Below are positions 1 to 8,883 of a stretch of 64,000 bases of DNA, piece after piece (positions within the stretch are counted from its first letter, which is position 1; every line of letters begins with the position of its first letter). This stretch comes from JBJHDF01 sp050486405 (GTDB lineage: Bacteria > Pseudomonadota > Gammaproteobacteria > Pseudomonadales > Cellvibrionaceae). The stretch spans positions 62,001 to 126,000 of the forward strand of contig JBJHDF010000002.1 in NCBI GenBank assembly GCA_050486405.1. The letters run 5' to 3'. The notes under the pieces are model-generated. The model was not told the origin of the DNA and did not search any database. It worked only from the letters and a program-made list of their open reading frames with translations. A program made the position numbers and the translations under genes.

Positions 1-1
1 G

Positions 2-1540
2 CAGGTGGCTGGTGAGATAGGTGTTGCACTCACCGGTGCGGGTAACCCCAATGCCGGAGCGTCAGCTTTGGTGGACTTCTTTGGGAGCTGCGCTGCCAAC
101 CTGTCCGGTTCGGTCACGCGCAATGGCGCCGGTGCCCCATGGCAGTTCGCCAGCAACGCCACGTCCCAGACAAACTGTGTACGCACGTTTATTCAGGAGT
201 TTGGTCGCCTAGCCCATCGCAAGCCCCTAAGTACCAGTCAGCTTGACAGTATGGTGGGTTACTACATCGACGGTCTGGCTCAATCCGCCACTCTGGAAGG
301 AAACAGTGGTACCGGTGGCCGGCCCAACGTGGGCTTTGCATTCGTCATCATGCGGCTTTTATCGTCACCGGATTTTCTGTACCACGATCGACTGCCGGAT
401 CAGTCGCCGGAGATTACCGGTCAGTACTTGTACTCATTGAACTCGTATCAGTTCGCTGCCAAGTTGGCCTACACCTTCTGGGAAAGCATGCCGGATTCGG
501 TGTTGCTGAACATGGCCGCCAATGGCTCTATTGACAGCAATCTACAGGGGGCGCTGGATCACATCATTACCAGCAGTCATGGCAGCCCCAGATTGCGTCG
601 AACATTGCGCAAGTTCGCACGGGAATGGATGAAACTGGATCGCTTGCCGACTTTGGTCAATGACAATTCCGCTGCGTATCAGAACTTCAGACAGGGGTTG
701 ACCAATAACCAGCTGAATGCACTGGTGCAGCAGGCAACCCAGGAAATTGAGGACATGCTGGTGTACTACACTCTGGATCACAGTGGCCAGGGTGGCGTGT
801 TTTCGGATCTGTTCCTGAGTTCATCATCCTTTGCTCGCGGTTCGGTGTTGAGTCAGATATACGGCACTTCCCCCTGGTCCGGTTCCGGAGAGGGTGTGCC
901 TTTCCCGTCGGCCCAGGATCGCGGTGGCATACTCAATCGCGCAGCGTTTCTGATCAACGAAGGCGTGTCCAACGCGCTGATCATGCGCGGCGTGCATATT
1001 CGTCAGGATTTCCTCTGCGACATCATTGATCCACCACCGCCGGATTTCACTACACCGGATCCGACCCCGCTGGGTGATCTGCCTTCCACGCGGACTTTGG
1101 CGCAACACGACACCCAGGCCACTGGCTGCGCCGGCTGCCACTCACAGATCAATGCATTGGCGTTTCCGCTGGAATCCTTTGATTCTCTGGGGCGCTACCG
1201 GAACGGCTATGAACGGGTCTATGACCGTACCAACGCTTCAGTTTTGCGTTATGCCGAGCGGGAAGTGGATCTCGAGACCATTCCGATGATCAGCTTGAAC
1301 GACTGGAACGTTTATTACAGCAACAGTGAGTACAACCAGGCGCTGGTAGATAACGGGAAGTTACAGGCCTGCTTTGCGCGTAATTTCTTCCGCTTCGCCA
1401 ATCGTCGCAGCGAGGACCTATCCCGGGATGGTTGTGCCCTGGAGCACCTGCGCGGTGAACTTCAATACGGCACTCTGGAATCCTTTGTGCGGGCAGTAGC
1501 GACATCGCCGGGTTTCAATCAGCGGCATATACCGCGGTAA
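2..1540 (+). CDS. DUF1592-family haem-motif protein, copy 1 (5' truncated by window)
   Basis: The reading frame is open to the window edge, so the N-terminus is missing; the first internal start is GTG at 5. About 511 residues are visible. The order of segments matches the DUF1595/DUF1592/DUF1588/DUF1585 architecture first described in planctomycete cytochrome-type proteins: a helical segment with RLAHRKPLS, then YQFAAKLAYTFWESMPD (DUF1592-like), then GGILNRAAFL and FLCDIIDPPPPDF (DUF1588-like), a c-type haem motif CAGCH at about residues 375-379 followed by FPLESFDSLGRYR, and a C-terminal DUF1585-like part. The protein should be periplasmic or surface exposed, because CxxCH haem is attached after export. 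The partner DUF1552 gene follows 39 bases later. The substrate and electron partner are unknown. Family assignment is from pattern recognition. Confidence 0.85.
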   Translation, partial: QVAGEIGVALTGAGNPNAGASALVDFFGSCAANLSGSVTRNGAGAPWQFASNATSQTNCVRTFIQEFGRLAHRKPLSTSQLDSMVGYYIDGLAQSATLEGNSGTGGRPNVGFAFVIMRLLSSPDFLYHDRLPDQSPEITGQYLYSLNSYQFAAKLAYTFWESMPDSVLLNMAANGSIDSNLQGALDHIITSSHGSPRLRRTLRKFAREWMKLDRLPTLVNDNSAAYQNFRQGLTNNQLNALVQQATQEIEDMLVYYTLDHSGQGGVFSDLFLSSSSFARGSVLSQIYGTSPWSGSGEGVPFPSAQDRGGILNRAAFLINEGVSNALIMRGVHIRQDFLCDIIDPPPPDFTTPDPTPLGDLPSTRTLAQHDTQATGCAGCHSQINALAFPLESFDSLGRYRNGYERVYDRTNASVLRYAEREVDLETIPMISLNDWNVYYSNSEYNQALVDNGKLQACFARNFFRFANRRSEDLSRDGCALEHLRGELQYGTLESFVRAVATSPGFNQRHIPR

Positions 1541-1579
1541 CCCATTTCCTAGAGTATCAACGGCGGATCAGTAAGTGTT

Positions 1580-3445
1580 ATGAAATATAATCCTGTCAGT
1601 CGCAGAATGTTTCTTCAGGGCCTGGGTGGAGTCTCTCTGGCCGTTCCCTTTATGTCGTCGCTGTTGCCCCGGCAGGCGCTGGCCCAGGCTCAGACGCCAC
1701 CGGTAGGGCTAAATTTGCGCTATATAACGCTCTACAACCCCCACGGCGGCATCTGGAATCAGCACATCTATCCGGACACCCAGGCATTTATGCTGGATCC
1801 CCAGGGGTTTGATCATGGTTCCGTGGCGTCCCAGGGGCCAACCACCCAGTATGGCAACAATGCTTTCAATACCAATGACCGGGTAGGGTACAACATTCAC
1901 GCCGGCCCCATGTCGAATTTTGTTCACTCGCTGAACACGGGTGGTTCGGGATTTTCGGAAATGATTGACGGCCAGTTCAACAGCTATCTGCAGCACATCA
2001 CTGTGCTGCGCGGTCTGGATACTACCAATTACGCAGGACATCACTGGGGCAAGGCCTGCTTCGGTCAGCTAGGCCAGAACGACGGCATGCCCATGGTGCA
2101 GGAAATCAGCAACGCGTCCACCAGTATGCTCTGCGCCTATTCGCCGAGGTTCTATGCCGCCACACCCATGCAGCGGCATGTGGAGTTGTCCATCGGTACC
2201 TACATGGGGGGGACACACTTTCTTCAAAACGCCAGCAATGGAACGGTGCAGAGTGTCGGAAACGGGTTTTTCCCGTCCTGGCTGTCCCGTTTCAATCAAT
2301 TGGTACAGACGCGGGAGGTGCAAGGTGTAGGTGGGACCACCAACCCGCGAATCATTCGCCCGGTGGATGTGATCAACTCGATCATGGAAGACCTGACTGC
2401 GCAGATGTCCCGCGCTTCTCGCGACGACCGCCTGGAGTTGGAAAGGTACATGGATGGCATCAACTCGGTGGCCACCAACCCGAATCTGTTGAATGTCAGT
2501 TTTGGCACTGGCGAGGACTATATTCCCGGCACGGAAACAGGTCTGGAGTGCGGCAGCAACCCGGCGGTTCCGCTGGACAACCAACCGGTGGGTTACAACC
2601 ATAACGGCAGCACCGTAAGTCGTGACGTGCATCAGATTCAGGGTGGTATCGCCGAGGTTCGCCGCACCATGAGCGATATGGCGCAACTGACGCTGGCGCT
2701 GGTCAAATGTGGCGTCACTCGCCAGGTCAATATCGGGGTGGAACCCATTGTCAGTGATGTGTACACAGTGGGTAATGCCAGTGTTAACGTCAACCGCAAT
2801 GACACCCATCAGGATATCTATCATCGCTACGGCGGCACACTGGGGTTCAATCCGGTACAGCGGCAGCGGGTTATGGTGGGTGCCTATCGGGATATCGCCC
2901 AAACTATTTTCCGCGAACTGATTGAGGGCCTGGATGTACCTGACCCGCACAACAATAATGGCGGAACCTATCTGTACAATTCCCTGGTGCACTGGTCCAT
3001 GGAGAATTCTGGCACGCACCACACCTACAGCATGCCCACTGTCCTGGCCGGCCATGCCGGTGGCCGCATCGTCGCTGGCCAATATATTGACTACCGCAGA
3101 CGTACGTCGACCTCCATATCAAATACCATCATCGGTGCTGGTTGGGAGCAGCGGGACGAACAGGATCAGCCAATAATACTCGGTGTGCCCATCAACCGCT
3201 TTTGGATCAGTGTGTTGCGGGCCATGGGTCTGCACGGGCATGAATTTATCCGCAGCTACCGCAGTCGGAACAACGACACTGCCTTCAACGGATCCGGGCC
3301 TGACAGCAACAATGCCAACAACACCTCGTTTACCACCTACGGCGCCATATTCCAGCATGTTCAACGGCCCTACCATCTGGAGAATCTGACTCGGGCGCTG
3401 CCGTTGCTGCATCCGTCCAATATCAACATCAACGCGGACGTATAG
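1580..3445 (+). CDS. DUF1552 family protein with Tat signal, copy 1
   Basis: This 621-residue protein starts with a twin-arginine signal (SRRMFLQG, residues 7-14), a hydrophobic stretch and a likely cleavage site near AQA at residue 37, so it is probably exported folded. The mature part begins with NLRYITLYNPHGG and contains long Asn/Gly/Ser-rich stretches and conserved-looking blocks HHWGKACFGQ and WSMENSGTHHTYSMP, typical of DUF1552 proteins. This family habitually sits next to DUF1592 proteins, as it does here. No enzymatic activity has been established for the family as far as I know. Tat export suggests a cofactor or folding in the cytoplasm, which is inference. The gene follows copy 1 of the DUF1592 gene and looks co-transcribed. 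Confidence 0.87.
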   Translation: MKYNPVSRRMFLQGLGGVSLAVPFMSSLLPRQALAQAQTPPVGLNLRYITLYNPHGGIWNQHIYPDTQAFMLDPQGFDHGSVASQGPTTQYGNNAFNTNDRVGYNIHAGPMSNFVHSLNTGGSGFSEMIDGQFNSYLQHITVLRGLDTTNYAGHHWGKACFGQLGQNDGMPMVQEISNASTSMLCAYSPRFYAATPMQRHVELSIGTYMGGTHFLQNASNGTVQSVGNGFFPSWLSRFNQLVQTREVQGVGGTTNPRIIRPVDVINSIMEDLTAQMSRASRDDRLELERYMDGINSVATNPNLLNVSFGTGEDYIPGTETGLECGSNPAVPLDNQPVGYNHNGSTVSRDVHQIQGGIAEVRRTMSDMAQLTLALVKCGVTRQVNIGVEPIVSDVYTVGNASVNVNRNDTHQDIYHRYGGTLGFNPVQRQRVMVGAYRDIAQTIFRELIEGLDVPDPHNNNGGTYLYNSLVHWSMENSGTHHTYSMPTVLAGHAGGRIVAGQYIDYRRRTSTSISNTIIGAGWEQRDEQDQPIILGVPINRFWISVLRAMGLHGHEFIRSYRSRNNDTAFNGSGPDSNNANNTSFTTYGAIFQHVQRPYHLENLTRALPLLHPSNININADV

Positions 3446-3478
3446 CCTGCTGGCATCCCGGATCGACGGGCCTGTAAA

Positions 3479-4165
3479 ATGGCGTCGATGACTCAACGAC
3501 GTTTCGCCAAACTACAGGAAGTGCTCCGGAGCCGCCAGCCGGACATGACGGTACTGACCGACCAGGTTCACAAGGCGCAGAATGTGTCCGCCATATTACG
3601 CACCGCCGATGCGGTGGGTATTGGCGAGGTGCACATGGTGCGTCCGGAGCGCGGCCGTTTTGTCTACCATCACACCTCGGGTGGCAGTGCCCGCTATCTC
3701 CAGGTCCAGGTGCATACGTCCGTGGAAGACGCGGTGCGCCGGCTGCGCGATCAGGGCTTCAGTTTGTACGCGGCTCACTGGTCGGACCGGGCCATCAACT
3801 ACCGCGACGCGGACTTTACCCGGCCTTTTGCGCTGGTGATGGGCTCTGAAAAACTGGGGCTCAGCGACTACGCCGCGCGGCAGGCGGATTGCCACCTGAC
3901 TATACCGATTATGGGAATGGTTGCCAGTTACAACGTCAGCGTGGCGGCGGCCATAATCCTGCAGGAGGCCATGCAGCGGCGACTGGAGGCGGGTTTTTAT
4001 CGGCGTCCGGTGGTCGAAGACCAGGCTTATCGCGATACCCTTTTTCGCTGGGCGCAGCCGGACATGGCCGACTACTGTGATCGCCACGGCTTGCCCTACC
4101 CAGAATTGGACGAAGATGGCGACCTGGTGCCGCCAGCAGACCCGCGCTACCGCTGCCCTATTTAG
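3479..4165 (+). CDS. trmH: tRNA (guanosine(18)-2'-O)-methyltransferase TrmH
   Basis: A SPOUT-class RNA methyltransferase of 228 residues that methylates the ribose of G18 in the D-loop of tRNAs using S-adenosylmethionine. All three SPOUT motifs are visible: NVSAILRTADAVG near residues 34-46, LVMGSEKLGLSD near 119-130, and IPIMGMVASYNVSVAAAI near 141-158, which together form the trefoil knot that binds SAM. The length matches E. coli TrmH. It starts at ATG 3479, with a second in-frame ATG three codons on and no strong ribosome site for either. It sits between the two DUF1592/DUF1552 cassettes, to which it has no obvious functional link. Confidence 0.93.
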   Translation: MASMTQRRFAKLQEVLRSRQPDMTVLTDQVHKAQNVSAILRTADAVGIGEVHMVRPERGRFVYHHTSGGSARYLQVQVHTSVEDAVRRLRDQGFSLYAAHWSDRAINYRDADFTRPFALVMGSEKLGLSDYAARQADCHLTIPIMGMVASYNVSVAAAIILQEAMQRRLEAGFYRRPVVEDQAYRDTLFRWAQPDMADYCDRHGLPYPELDEDGDLVPPADPRYRCPI

Positions 4166-4339
4166 GTGCGCTTTTACCGGTATGAGAACTGGTCCCCATT
4201 CCCGCCATTGGCGGGTTGTCTGGGCAAGCGCGTCCCGTGACAATGGAGGGTCGATAACAACCATTGCTGACGGAAATCCAAATGCAGCTGTGCCTCCCGG
4301 GGGTGTAAGGGGGTGCGAGGGGTCTTGGGGGTAAGTAAT

Positions 4340-6523
4340 ATGGTGCGCTTGCGAATTGTGGCCCTGGGTGCCTGCCTGGTGTTTCTGCTGGCCGCCTGTG
4401 GTGGAGATGTGGGTTTTGACTCCGGCAACCCAAATCCGGAGCAGCCGGGTGCGGGCGATTCGTCGTCTTCCTCCGGTGCAACCAGTTCGTCTTCATCCAG
4501 TGGCAGTGGGAGCAGCGGTTCCAGCAGTAGCGGCGCCACAGCCTCTGGCAGTTCGGGCGCTGGCGACGACTCCGCGCAGGATGGGCAGGGCGACAGCAAG
4601 CCCAGTTTCTGCAGTTCACCCAAGCCCCAGAGCCTCTCCAGTGCGTTCACATCCGCCGTGGCCGGGGGTAATGCCTGCTCTACCTGCCACGGCGTCACCG
4701 GCAACGGCTCCATAGGCCCCGGTCTGACGCGTCGGGATTACAGCAACTTTACGTTTGAAGCCTTTGAGCAGGCCGTGCGGGTGGGGATGGCCGCCACGGG
4801 TATGCCGGCCTACAGCGCTGGTCAGTACCCCGATCAGGCCCTGCGCAACGACTATGAGTACTTTGCCCACGACACTGCCTGCACCGACGGCCCGGTAGCC
4901 GTGGACCCGAACCCGCCCACTGGTCCGGTCAGTAACAGCCATTTGCGCACCACCAATTTCCAGGGGTCGAGTTGCCGGGCACAAAACGCGCTGCAGCGGC
5001 CCCAATTGTGGCGCCTTACCAGCCGCCAGTTTGCCAACTCTGTTCGGTCTGTATTCGGCGCGCATAACTTCCCCAACAATTTTGCCTGGCCGGACCTGGG
5101 GGACGCGCCCACTATCATCGGCATGTCGGCACGGGCGGATCGCTTGCTGATCAACAGCGTCAATATGGACTATATCAATGACGCGGTAGAGCTGGTGGTC
5201 GATCGGTTGCTGGATCATCACTCGGGAATTCGCGCCTGCGCCAGCGCTACCCAGCCCGGCTGTATCGACGATCTGGTGGATGAGTACGGCCCCCTGCTCT
5301 GGCGCCGCCCCCTGAACTCCCAGGAGCGCGACGAGCTGCTTGCCAGTCTGGCGACGGTGCGGCACAACCAGGTCTCCCGTGATGACCAGATCGGGTTTGT
5401 ACTCAGCAGTCTGATGTTGAGCCACAATTTCCTGTTCCGCTATGAGCTGGGTAGCCAGTCCGGCACCAATGTGGATCTCAGCCCCTACGAAGTGGCCAGC
5501 TGGCTTTCCTATTCGCTCTGGGCCTCTCCGCCGGACGCGCAGCTTTACCAAGCGGCCGCCGGCAATCAACTGCGAACCCAGCAACAGATCGACGCGCAGG
5601 TGAACCGGATGATGGTGGATAACCGCTTCCGGGACAACCTGGTGGACTTCTTCGTCGATTTTCTGAAGCTGGATATGGTGCTGACGGTGGACAAGCTGTC
5701 GTCCCTGAACTTTTCCGGCAATCAGCGCAGCGCCTTGTTGCAAAGCGCCAGGATGACCCTGCGCGACCGCGTCAGCAATCTTGATGCGGACATCATGGAC
5801 GTGTTTCGTGGCAATGACTTCTACGTCAACAATACCATTCGCTCCTTTTTCGGGCTGACGGGCAATTTCGGCAGTGGCATGACACTCACCAGCGTCAGTA
5901 ATGAGGAGCGGTACGGCATCATGTCGCATCCGGCGTTTCTGGCGGTTCACTCCAATACCGGGGGCTCGGGCATAGTGCGCCGGGGTGTGTTTGTGCTGGA
6001 GCAGTTGCTCTGCGCCCATCTCGGCGATCCGCCCCCGGATATCGGCGGTCAGCCTTTGCCGTCGGAAGTGACTCCCGCGCAGACCTCGACCCGGGATCTG
6101 TTGTTTCTGGAGCACAGTTCCCAGCAGAACTGCATCGCCTGTCACCGCATTATCGATCCCGCCGGTTATGGCTTTGAGTCCTACGACACGCTCGGCCGCT
6201 TTCGCACCCACGAAAAAATTGGTATTTCCGGTGGCCTGCCTGGCGGCGTGCCTATTGACGCTTCGGGTACCCTGGGCAGCCCGGCGCTATATCATGAGAT
6301 TATCTTCGACAATCACATTGACTACATCCAGCGTCTGATCGAAACGCCGGAGATGCGCGCCTGCCTGACCCGGCGCATGGTGGAGGCTATGGTTGGCCGT
6401 CCCGTGGGCAACAGTTGCGACCTGGAAAAGGTGAGCCACCAAGTGGATTATGGCAACGCAACCATTCGCGAGCTGGTTCTGGGCGTTATGCACCTGGAAA
6501 GCGGCCGCGCCCGTACCCGATAG
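4340..6523 (+). CDS. DUF1592-family lipoprotein with N-terminal cytochrome c domain, copy 2
   Basis: I chose ATG 4340 over the upstream in-frame GTG at 4313 because GGGGG lies 8-12 bases before the ATG and translation then begins with a clean lipoprotein signal (FLLAAC, lipobox Cys20). The lipid anchor is followed by a polyserine/glycine linker (about residues 41-72), a style common in Cellvibrionaceae surface proteins. A first haem motif CSTCH (113-117) with GNGSIGPGLT resembles a class I cytochrome c domain. Then come the DUF1592/DUF1588/DUF1585 segments with a second haem motif CIACH at about 598-602 followed by GYGFESYDTLGRFR. Total length is 727 residues. Unlike what can be seen of copy 1, this copy would carry two haems. 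It precedes the second DUF1552 gene by 13 bases. Confidence 0.88.
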   Translation: MVRLRIVALGACLVFLLAACGGDVGFDSGNPNPEQPGAGDSSSSSGATSSSSSSGSGSSGSSSSGATASGSSGAGDDSAQDGQGDSKPSFCSSPKPQSLSSAFTSAVAGGNACSTCHGVTGNGSIGPGLTRRDYSNFTFEAFEQAVRVGMAATGMPAYSAGQYPDQALRNDYEYFAHDTACTDGPVAVDPNPPTGPVSNSHLRTTNFQGSSCRAQNALQRPQLWRLTSRQFANSVRSVFGAHNFPNNFAWPDLGDAPTIIGMSARADRLLINSVNMDYINDAVELVVDRLLDHHSGIRACASATQPGCIDDLVDEYGPLLWRRPLNSQERDELLASLATVRHNQVSRDDQIGFVLSSLMLSHNFLFRYELGSQSGTNVDLSPYEVASWLSYSLWASPPDAQLYQAAAGNQLRTQQQIDAQVNRMMVDNRFRDNLVDFFVDFLKLDMVLTVDKLSSLNFSGNQRSALLQSARMTLRDRVSNLDADIMDVFRGNDFYVNNTIRSFFGLTGNFGSGMTLTSVSNEERYGIMSHPAFLAVHSNTGGSGIVRRGVFVLEQLLCAHLGDPPPDIGGQPLPSEVTPAQTSTRDLLFLEHSSQQNCIACHRIIDPAGYGFESYDTLGRFRTHEKIGISGGLPGGVPIDASGTLGSPALYHEIIFDNHIDYIQRLIETPEMRACLTRRMVEAMVGRPVGNSCDLEKVSHQVDYGNATIRELVLGVMHLESGRARTR

Positions 6524-6536
6524 CAGGGGGTAGACC

Positions 6537-8018
6537 ATGAGTAGCAAGAAGTTGAACGACATGTACATGGCCCGCCGCACCTTTATCAAGGGGCTGGCGT
6601 CGGTGGGTCTGTTGTCCTCCCTGCAGGTGGAAAAGCTCTTTGCCCAGACATCGGCGCCGCTGCGGGTGTGCTTTGTGGCGCTGCAGCACGGCTGGGGCGG
6701 CGGCGACGAATCCCAGCAGATCGGGGGTGAAATCACCGGCTCGGAATTCGATTTTGTGCTGCCCAGTTTTTGGCAGCCTTTTCAGCCACTGATCGACGAT
6801 TGCGTATTTATCGACGGGCTGCGCGGCACCTTCTGGGACAATGCGCATGACATATCCTATACCGAAATGCTGAGTCAGTCGCTGCCCTGCGATATTGCCA
6901 CCAGCGGCAACGACCGTTTCCCTGCGCCGGTGGGCCCGTCCATTGACTGGGTGTTGGAACAACACTACAACCAGAGTGAGGCACTGCGCTTTTCCGCGGG
7001 CTACCGCAGCTGGGGCTTTCCGTACCACCCCCTGTGCTGGACCGGCCACCAGACACCCCAGGCGTTGCCCATACGCACCCGCGCGGCGACCGCTTACAAC
7101 GATATATTTCGAGACTTGCTGGATCCGGCAAACCGGCCGGACCCCAGCCAATGGTTCAATCCCAAGCAGGAAATGTTTCCCCACCTGTCCCGCGAGGCGA
7201 ACCGGATACTGAACAATGTACCTCCATCCGAGCGAGGCAAGTTATTGGGTTACCTGGACGCGGTGGGCGTACTGGAAAACCGCCACGCCGGGCAGGCGCC
7301 GGTTTCCCATGGCACGGCGGATGTGCGACGCATCCCCATGCACAATGACAGTGCCGGACAGGAGATCGACTCCTTCTTTGATATGATCAGGGTGGGCTTT
7401 GCCAACGACACGCACCGGGTAGCCGTCATGGGCCTGGGCGAATCAGACCGCAGTTGGCGCTGGAATCCAGAATCCGGCGGTCAGGTTACCGGTATTACCG
7501 GCGTGTTTGAAGATTTTCACCAGGACGTTGCCCACTATCTTGGCGACGCCGACCAGAATAATAACTGGATTAGGCCCGTGAAAAGTGAAAACGTGCGCCG
7601 TGCCTATGGTGCCTTTACCCGGCACCATGCACAAAAGGTGGCCAACTTCGCCATGGACCTCAAGAACACCGTGGATATCGACGGCAACTCCCTGCTGGAC
7701 AACACCATTATTGTGCTCACCGGAGAGGTGGGCAACGGCTGGCACAATAACCGGCGTAAGCCCCATATCGTTATCGGTGGTGGCAGCCGGATAAACAGGA
7801 GGCGCTGGTACCAGGTGCCACAAGCCGACGCGACGTCCATTGGCAGTTGGAACAGCAATGACAACTTTGTGAGCATAGCGGATAGAACCGGCTGGTTGAG
7901 CGGCATGCACAGCGCCCGTACACCGGCGGATCTCTATGTGCGTATCGCCAATCTGGCTGGCCTGAATATCAGCCGCTTTGGCTTTGACCCGCTCAACAAC
8001 GGGCCATTGGATATCTAG
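6537..8018 (+). CDS. DUF1552 family protein with Tat signal, copy 2
   Basis: A 493-residue protein, shorter than copy 1 (621). The start ATG 6537 has an AGGGGG ribosome site. A twin-arginine motif ARRTFIKG (residues 12-19) and a hydrophobic stretch ending near LFAQ predict Tat export. The mature part begins with LRVCFVALQHGWGGG and contains IVLTGEVGNGWHNNRRKPHI, resembling the late region of the DUF1501/DUF1552 group. It directly follows the DUF1592-type lipoprotein gene (13-base gap), repeating the layout upstream of trmH. A strong intrinsic terminator follows 10 bases after the stop, so the cassette ends here. Function unknown. Confidence 0.86.
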   Translation: MSSKKLNDMYMARRTFIKGLASVGLLSSLQVEKLFAQTSAPLRVCFVALQHGWGGGDESQQIGGEITGSEFDFVLPSFWQPFQPLIDDCVFIDGLRGTFWDNAHDISYTEMLSQSLPCDIATSGNDRFPAPVGPSIDWVLEQHYNQSEALRFSAGYRSWGFPYHPLCWTGHQTPQALPIRTRAATAYNDIFRDLLDPANRPDPSQWFNPKQEMFPHLSREANRILNNVPPSERGKLLGYLDAVGVLENRHAGQAPVSHGTADVRRIPMHNDSAGQEIDSFFDMIRVGFANDTHRVAVMGLGESDRSWRWNPESGGQVTGITGVFEDFHQDVAHYLGDADQNNNWIRPVKSENVRRAYGAFTRHHAQKVANFAMDLKNTVDIDGNSLLDNTIIVLTGEVGNGWHNNRRKPHIVIGGGSRINRRRWYQVPQADATSIGSWNSNDNFVSIADRTGWLSGMHSARTPADLYVRIANLAGLNISRFGFDPLNNGPLDI

Positions 8019-8028
8019 GCTATGAGAG

Positions 8029-8068
8029 CCACCATCCGGGAGAAATCTCTCCCGGATGGTGGTATTTT
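8029..8068 (+). terminator. Intrinsic terminator after DUF1552 copy 2
   Basis: Perfect 15-bp inverted repeat, arms 8029-8043 (CCACCATCCGGGAGA) and 8048-8062, with a 4-base loop AATC, followed by TATTTT. It closes the second cassette and separates it from the TlpA-like gene starting at 8119. Confidence 0.85.
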
Positions 8069-8118
8069 GCTAAAATTTCGGGCAGGGCAGCTACAGCAGT
8101 CAGTTCAGGAGACCAAGT

Positions 8119-8628
8119 GTGAAGATCAGATTTTTCGTAATAATCGCGGCGATACTGTTTGTAGCCGCTGCGCCAGTCCACGCCGTCCAGCCCGGCGACA
8201 GGGCGCCGGCGGTATCGCTGAAACCACTGGCCAATGTACCGGATACGGGCAGGGTAACCCTGGATGATTATGTGGGCATGTTGGTCTACCTCGATTTTTG
8301 GGCCTCCTGGTGCGGGCCCTGCCGCCGCTCATTCCCGGCACTGGAGGAAATTCGTGAGAAGTACCACGAAGAAGGCTTCGAAGTGTTGGCGGTGAATCTG
8401 GACGACGATCTGGCCGATGCTCACCGCTTTCTTGAGCGCTTCCCGGTTAGCTACCCAGTGGTTCACGATGCCAGCAAGCGGTCACCCCAGGACTATGCGG
8501 TAAAGGGTATGCCCAGCGCTTACCTCATTGATCAGTTCGGCGTGGTGCGCTATGTGCATGTGGGCTTTCGCAACCGGGACATTCCGGAAATCGAAAGCAA
8601 GATTGAGGAACTGTTGGGTATCAATTGA
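8119..8628 (+). CDS. TlpA/ResA-like thioredoxin-fold protein
   Basis: A 169-residue secreted thioredoxin-like protein. It starts at GTG 8119, with AGGAGA about eight bases upstream. A Sec signal peptide (residues 1-22, ending VHA) precedes a redoxin domain with active site WCGPC (Cys65 and Cys68) in FWASWCGPCRRSFPALEE and the cis-proline region KGMPSAYLID. Such proteins reduce or isomerise disulfides in the periplasm, often for cytochrome or metal-site maturation. It is the first gene of a four-gene unit: its TGA overlaps the next ATG by one base (TGATG at 8626-8630). A likely job is to keep the cysteines of the DUF4266 lipoprotein reduced, but that is inference. Confidence 0.9.
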   Translation: MKIRFFVIIAAILFVAAAPVHAVQPGDRAPAVSLKPLANVPDTGRVTLDDYVGMLVYLDFWASWCGPCRRSFPALEEIREKYHEEGFEVLAVNLDDDLADAHRFLERFPVSYPVVHDASKRSPQDYAVKGMPSAYLIDQFGVVRYVHVGFRNRDIPEIESKIEELLGIN

Positions 8629-8843
8629 TGAGTCGAATCATTGCAATCACGCTTCTGCTGCTGACAACTCTGCTTGCCGGCTGCGCCAGCGTGTCGCCCT
8701 GGGAGAAAGGCGATCTGGCACGATCGGAAATGGCGTTTGATCCGGACCCACTGGCAGCCAAGCTGAGCGGCCAGGTGTATCACAGCAAGGAGGGCTCCTC
8801 AGCCAACACCACCACCTCCGGTGGCGGTTGTGGTTGTAACTAG
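8628..8843 (+). CDS. DUF4266 domain lipoprotein with GGGCGCN tail
   Basis: A 71-residue lipoprotein. ATG 8628 is favoured over TTG 8625 because it overlaps the preceding stop as TGATG. The signal ends in the lipobox LAGC (Cys19). The mature part contains VSPWEKGDLARSEMAFDPDP, the recognisable DUF4266 core, and YHSKEGSS, then a Ser/Thr-rich stretch and the C-terminal tail GGGCGCN with two cysteines at residues 68 and 70. Nothing else in the protein looks catalytic. The short mature chain with a Cys-containing tail could bind metal, carry a modification, or form a disulfide with the upstream thioredoxin. The neighbours TlpA, DUF3570 and ApbE form a recurrent gene set. The function is not known to me. 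Confidence 0.88.
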   Translation: MSRIIAITLLLLTTLLAGCASVSPWEKGDLARSEMAFDPDPLAAKLSGQVYHSKEGSSANTTTSGGGCGCN

Positions 8844-8883
8844 TGTTTATCCAGAGCATCCCGGGAGCGCAAGTCGTATTGCC

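Noticed and set aside
4616..6211. A 531-codon frame on the minus strand
   Set aside because: It is antisense to the DUF1592 lipoprotein and has no family features; the plus-strand gene has two haem motifs and a lipobox.
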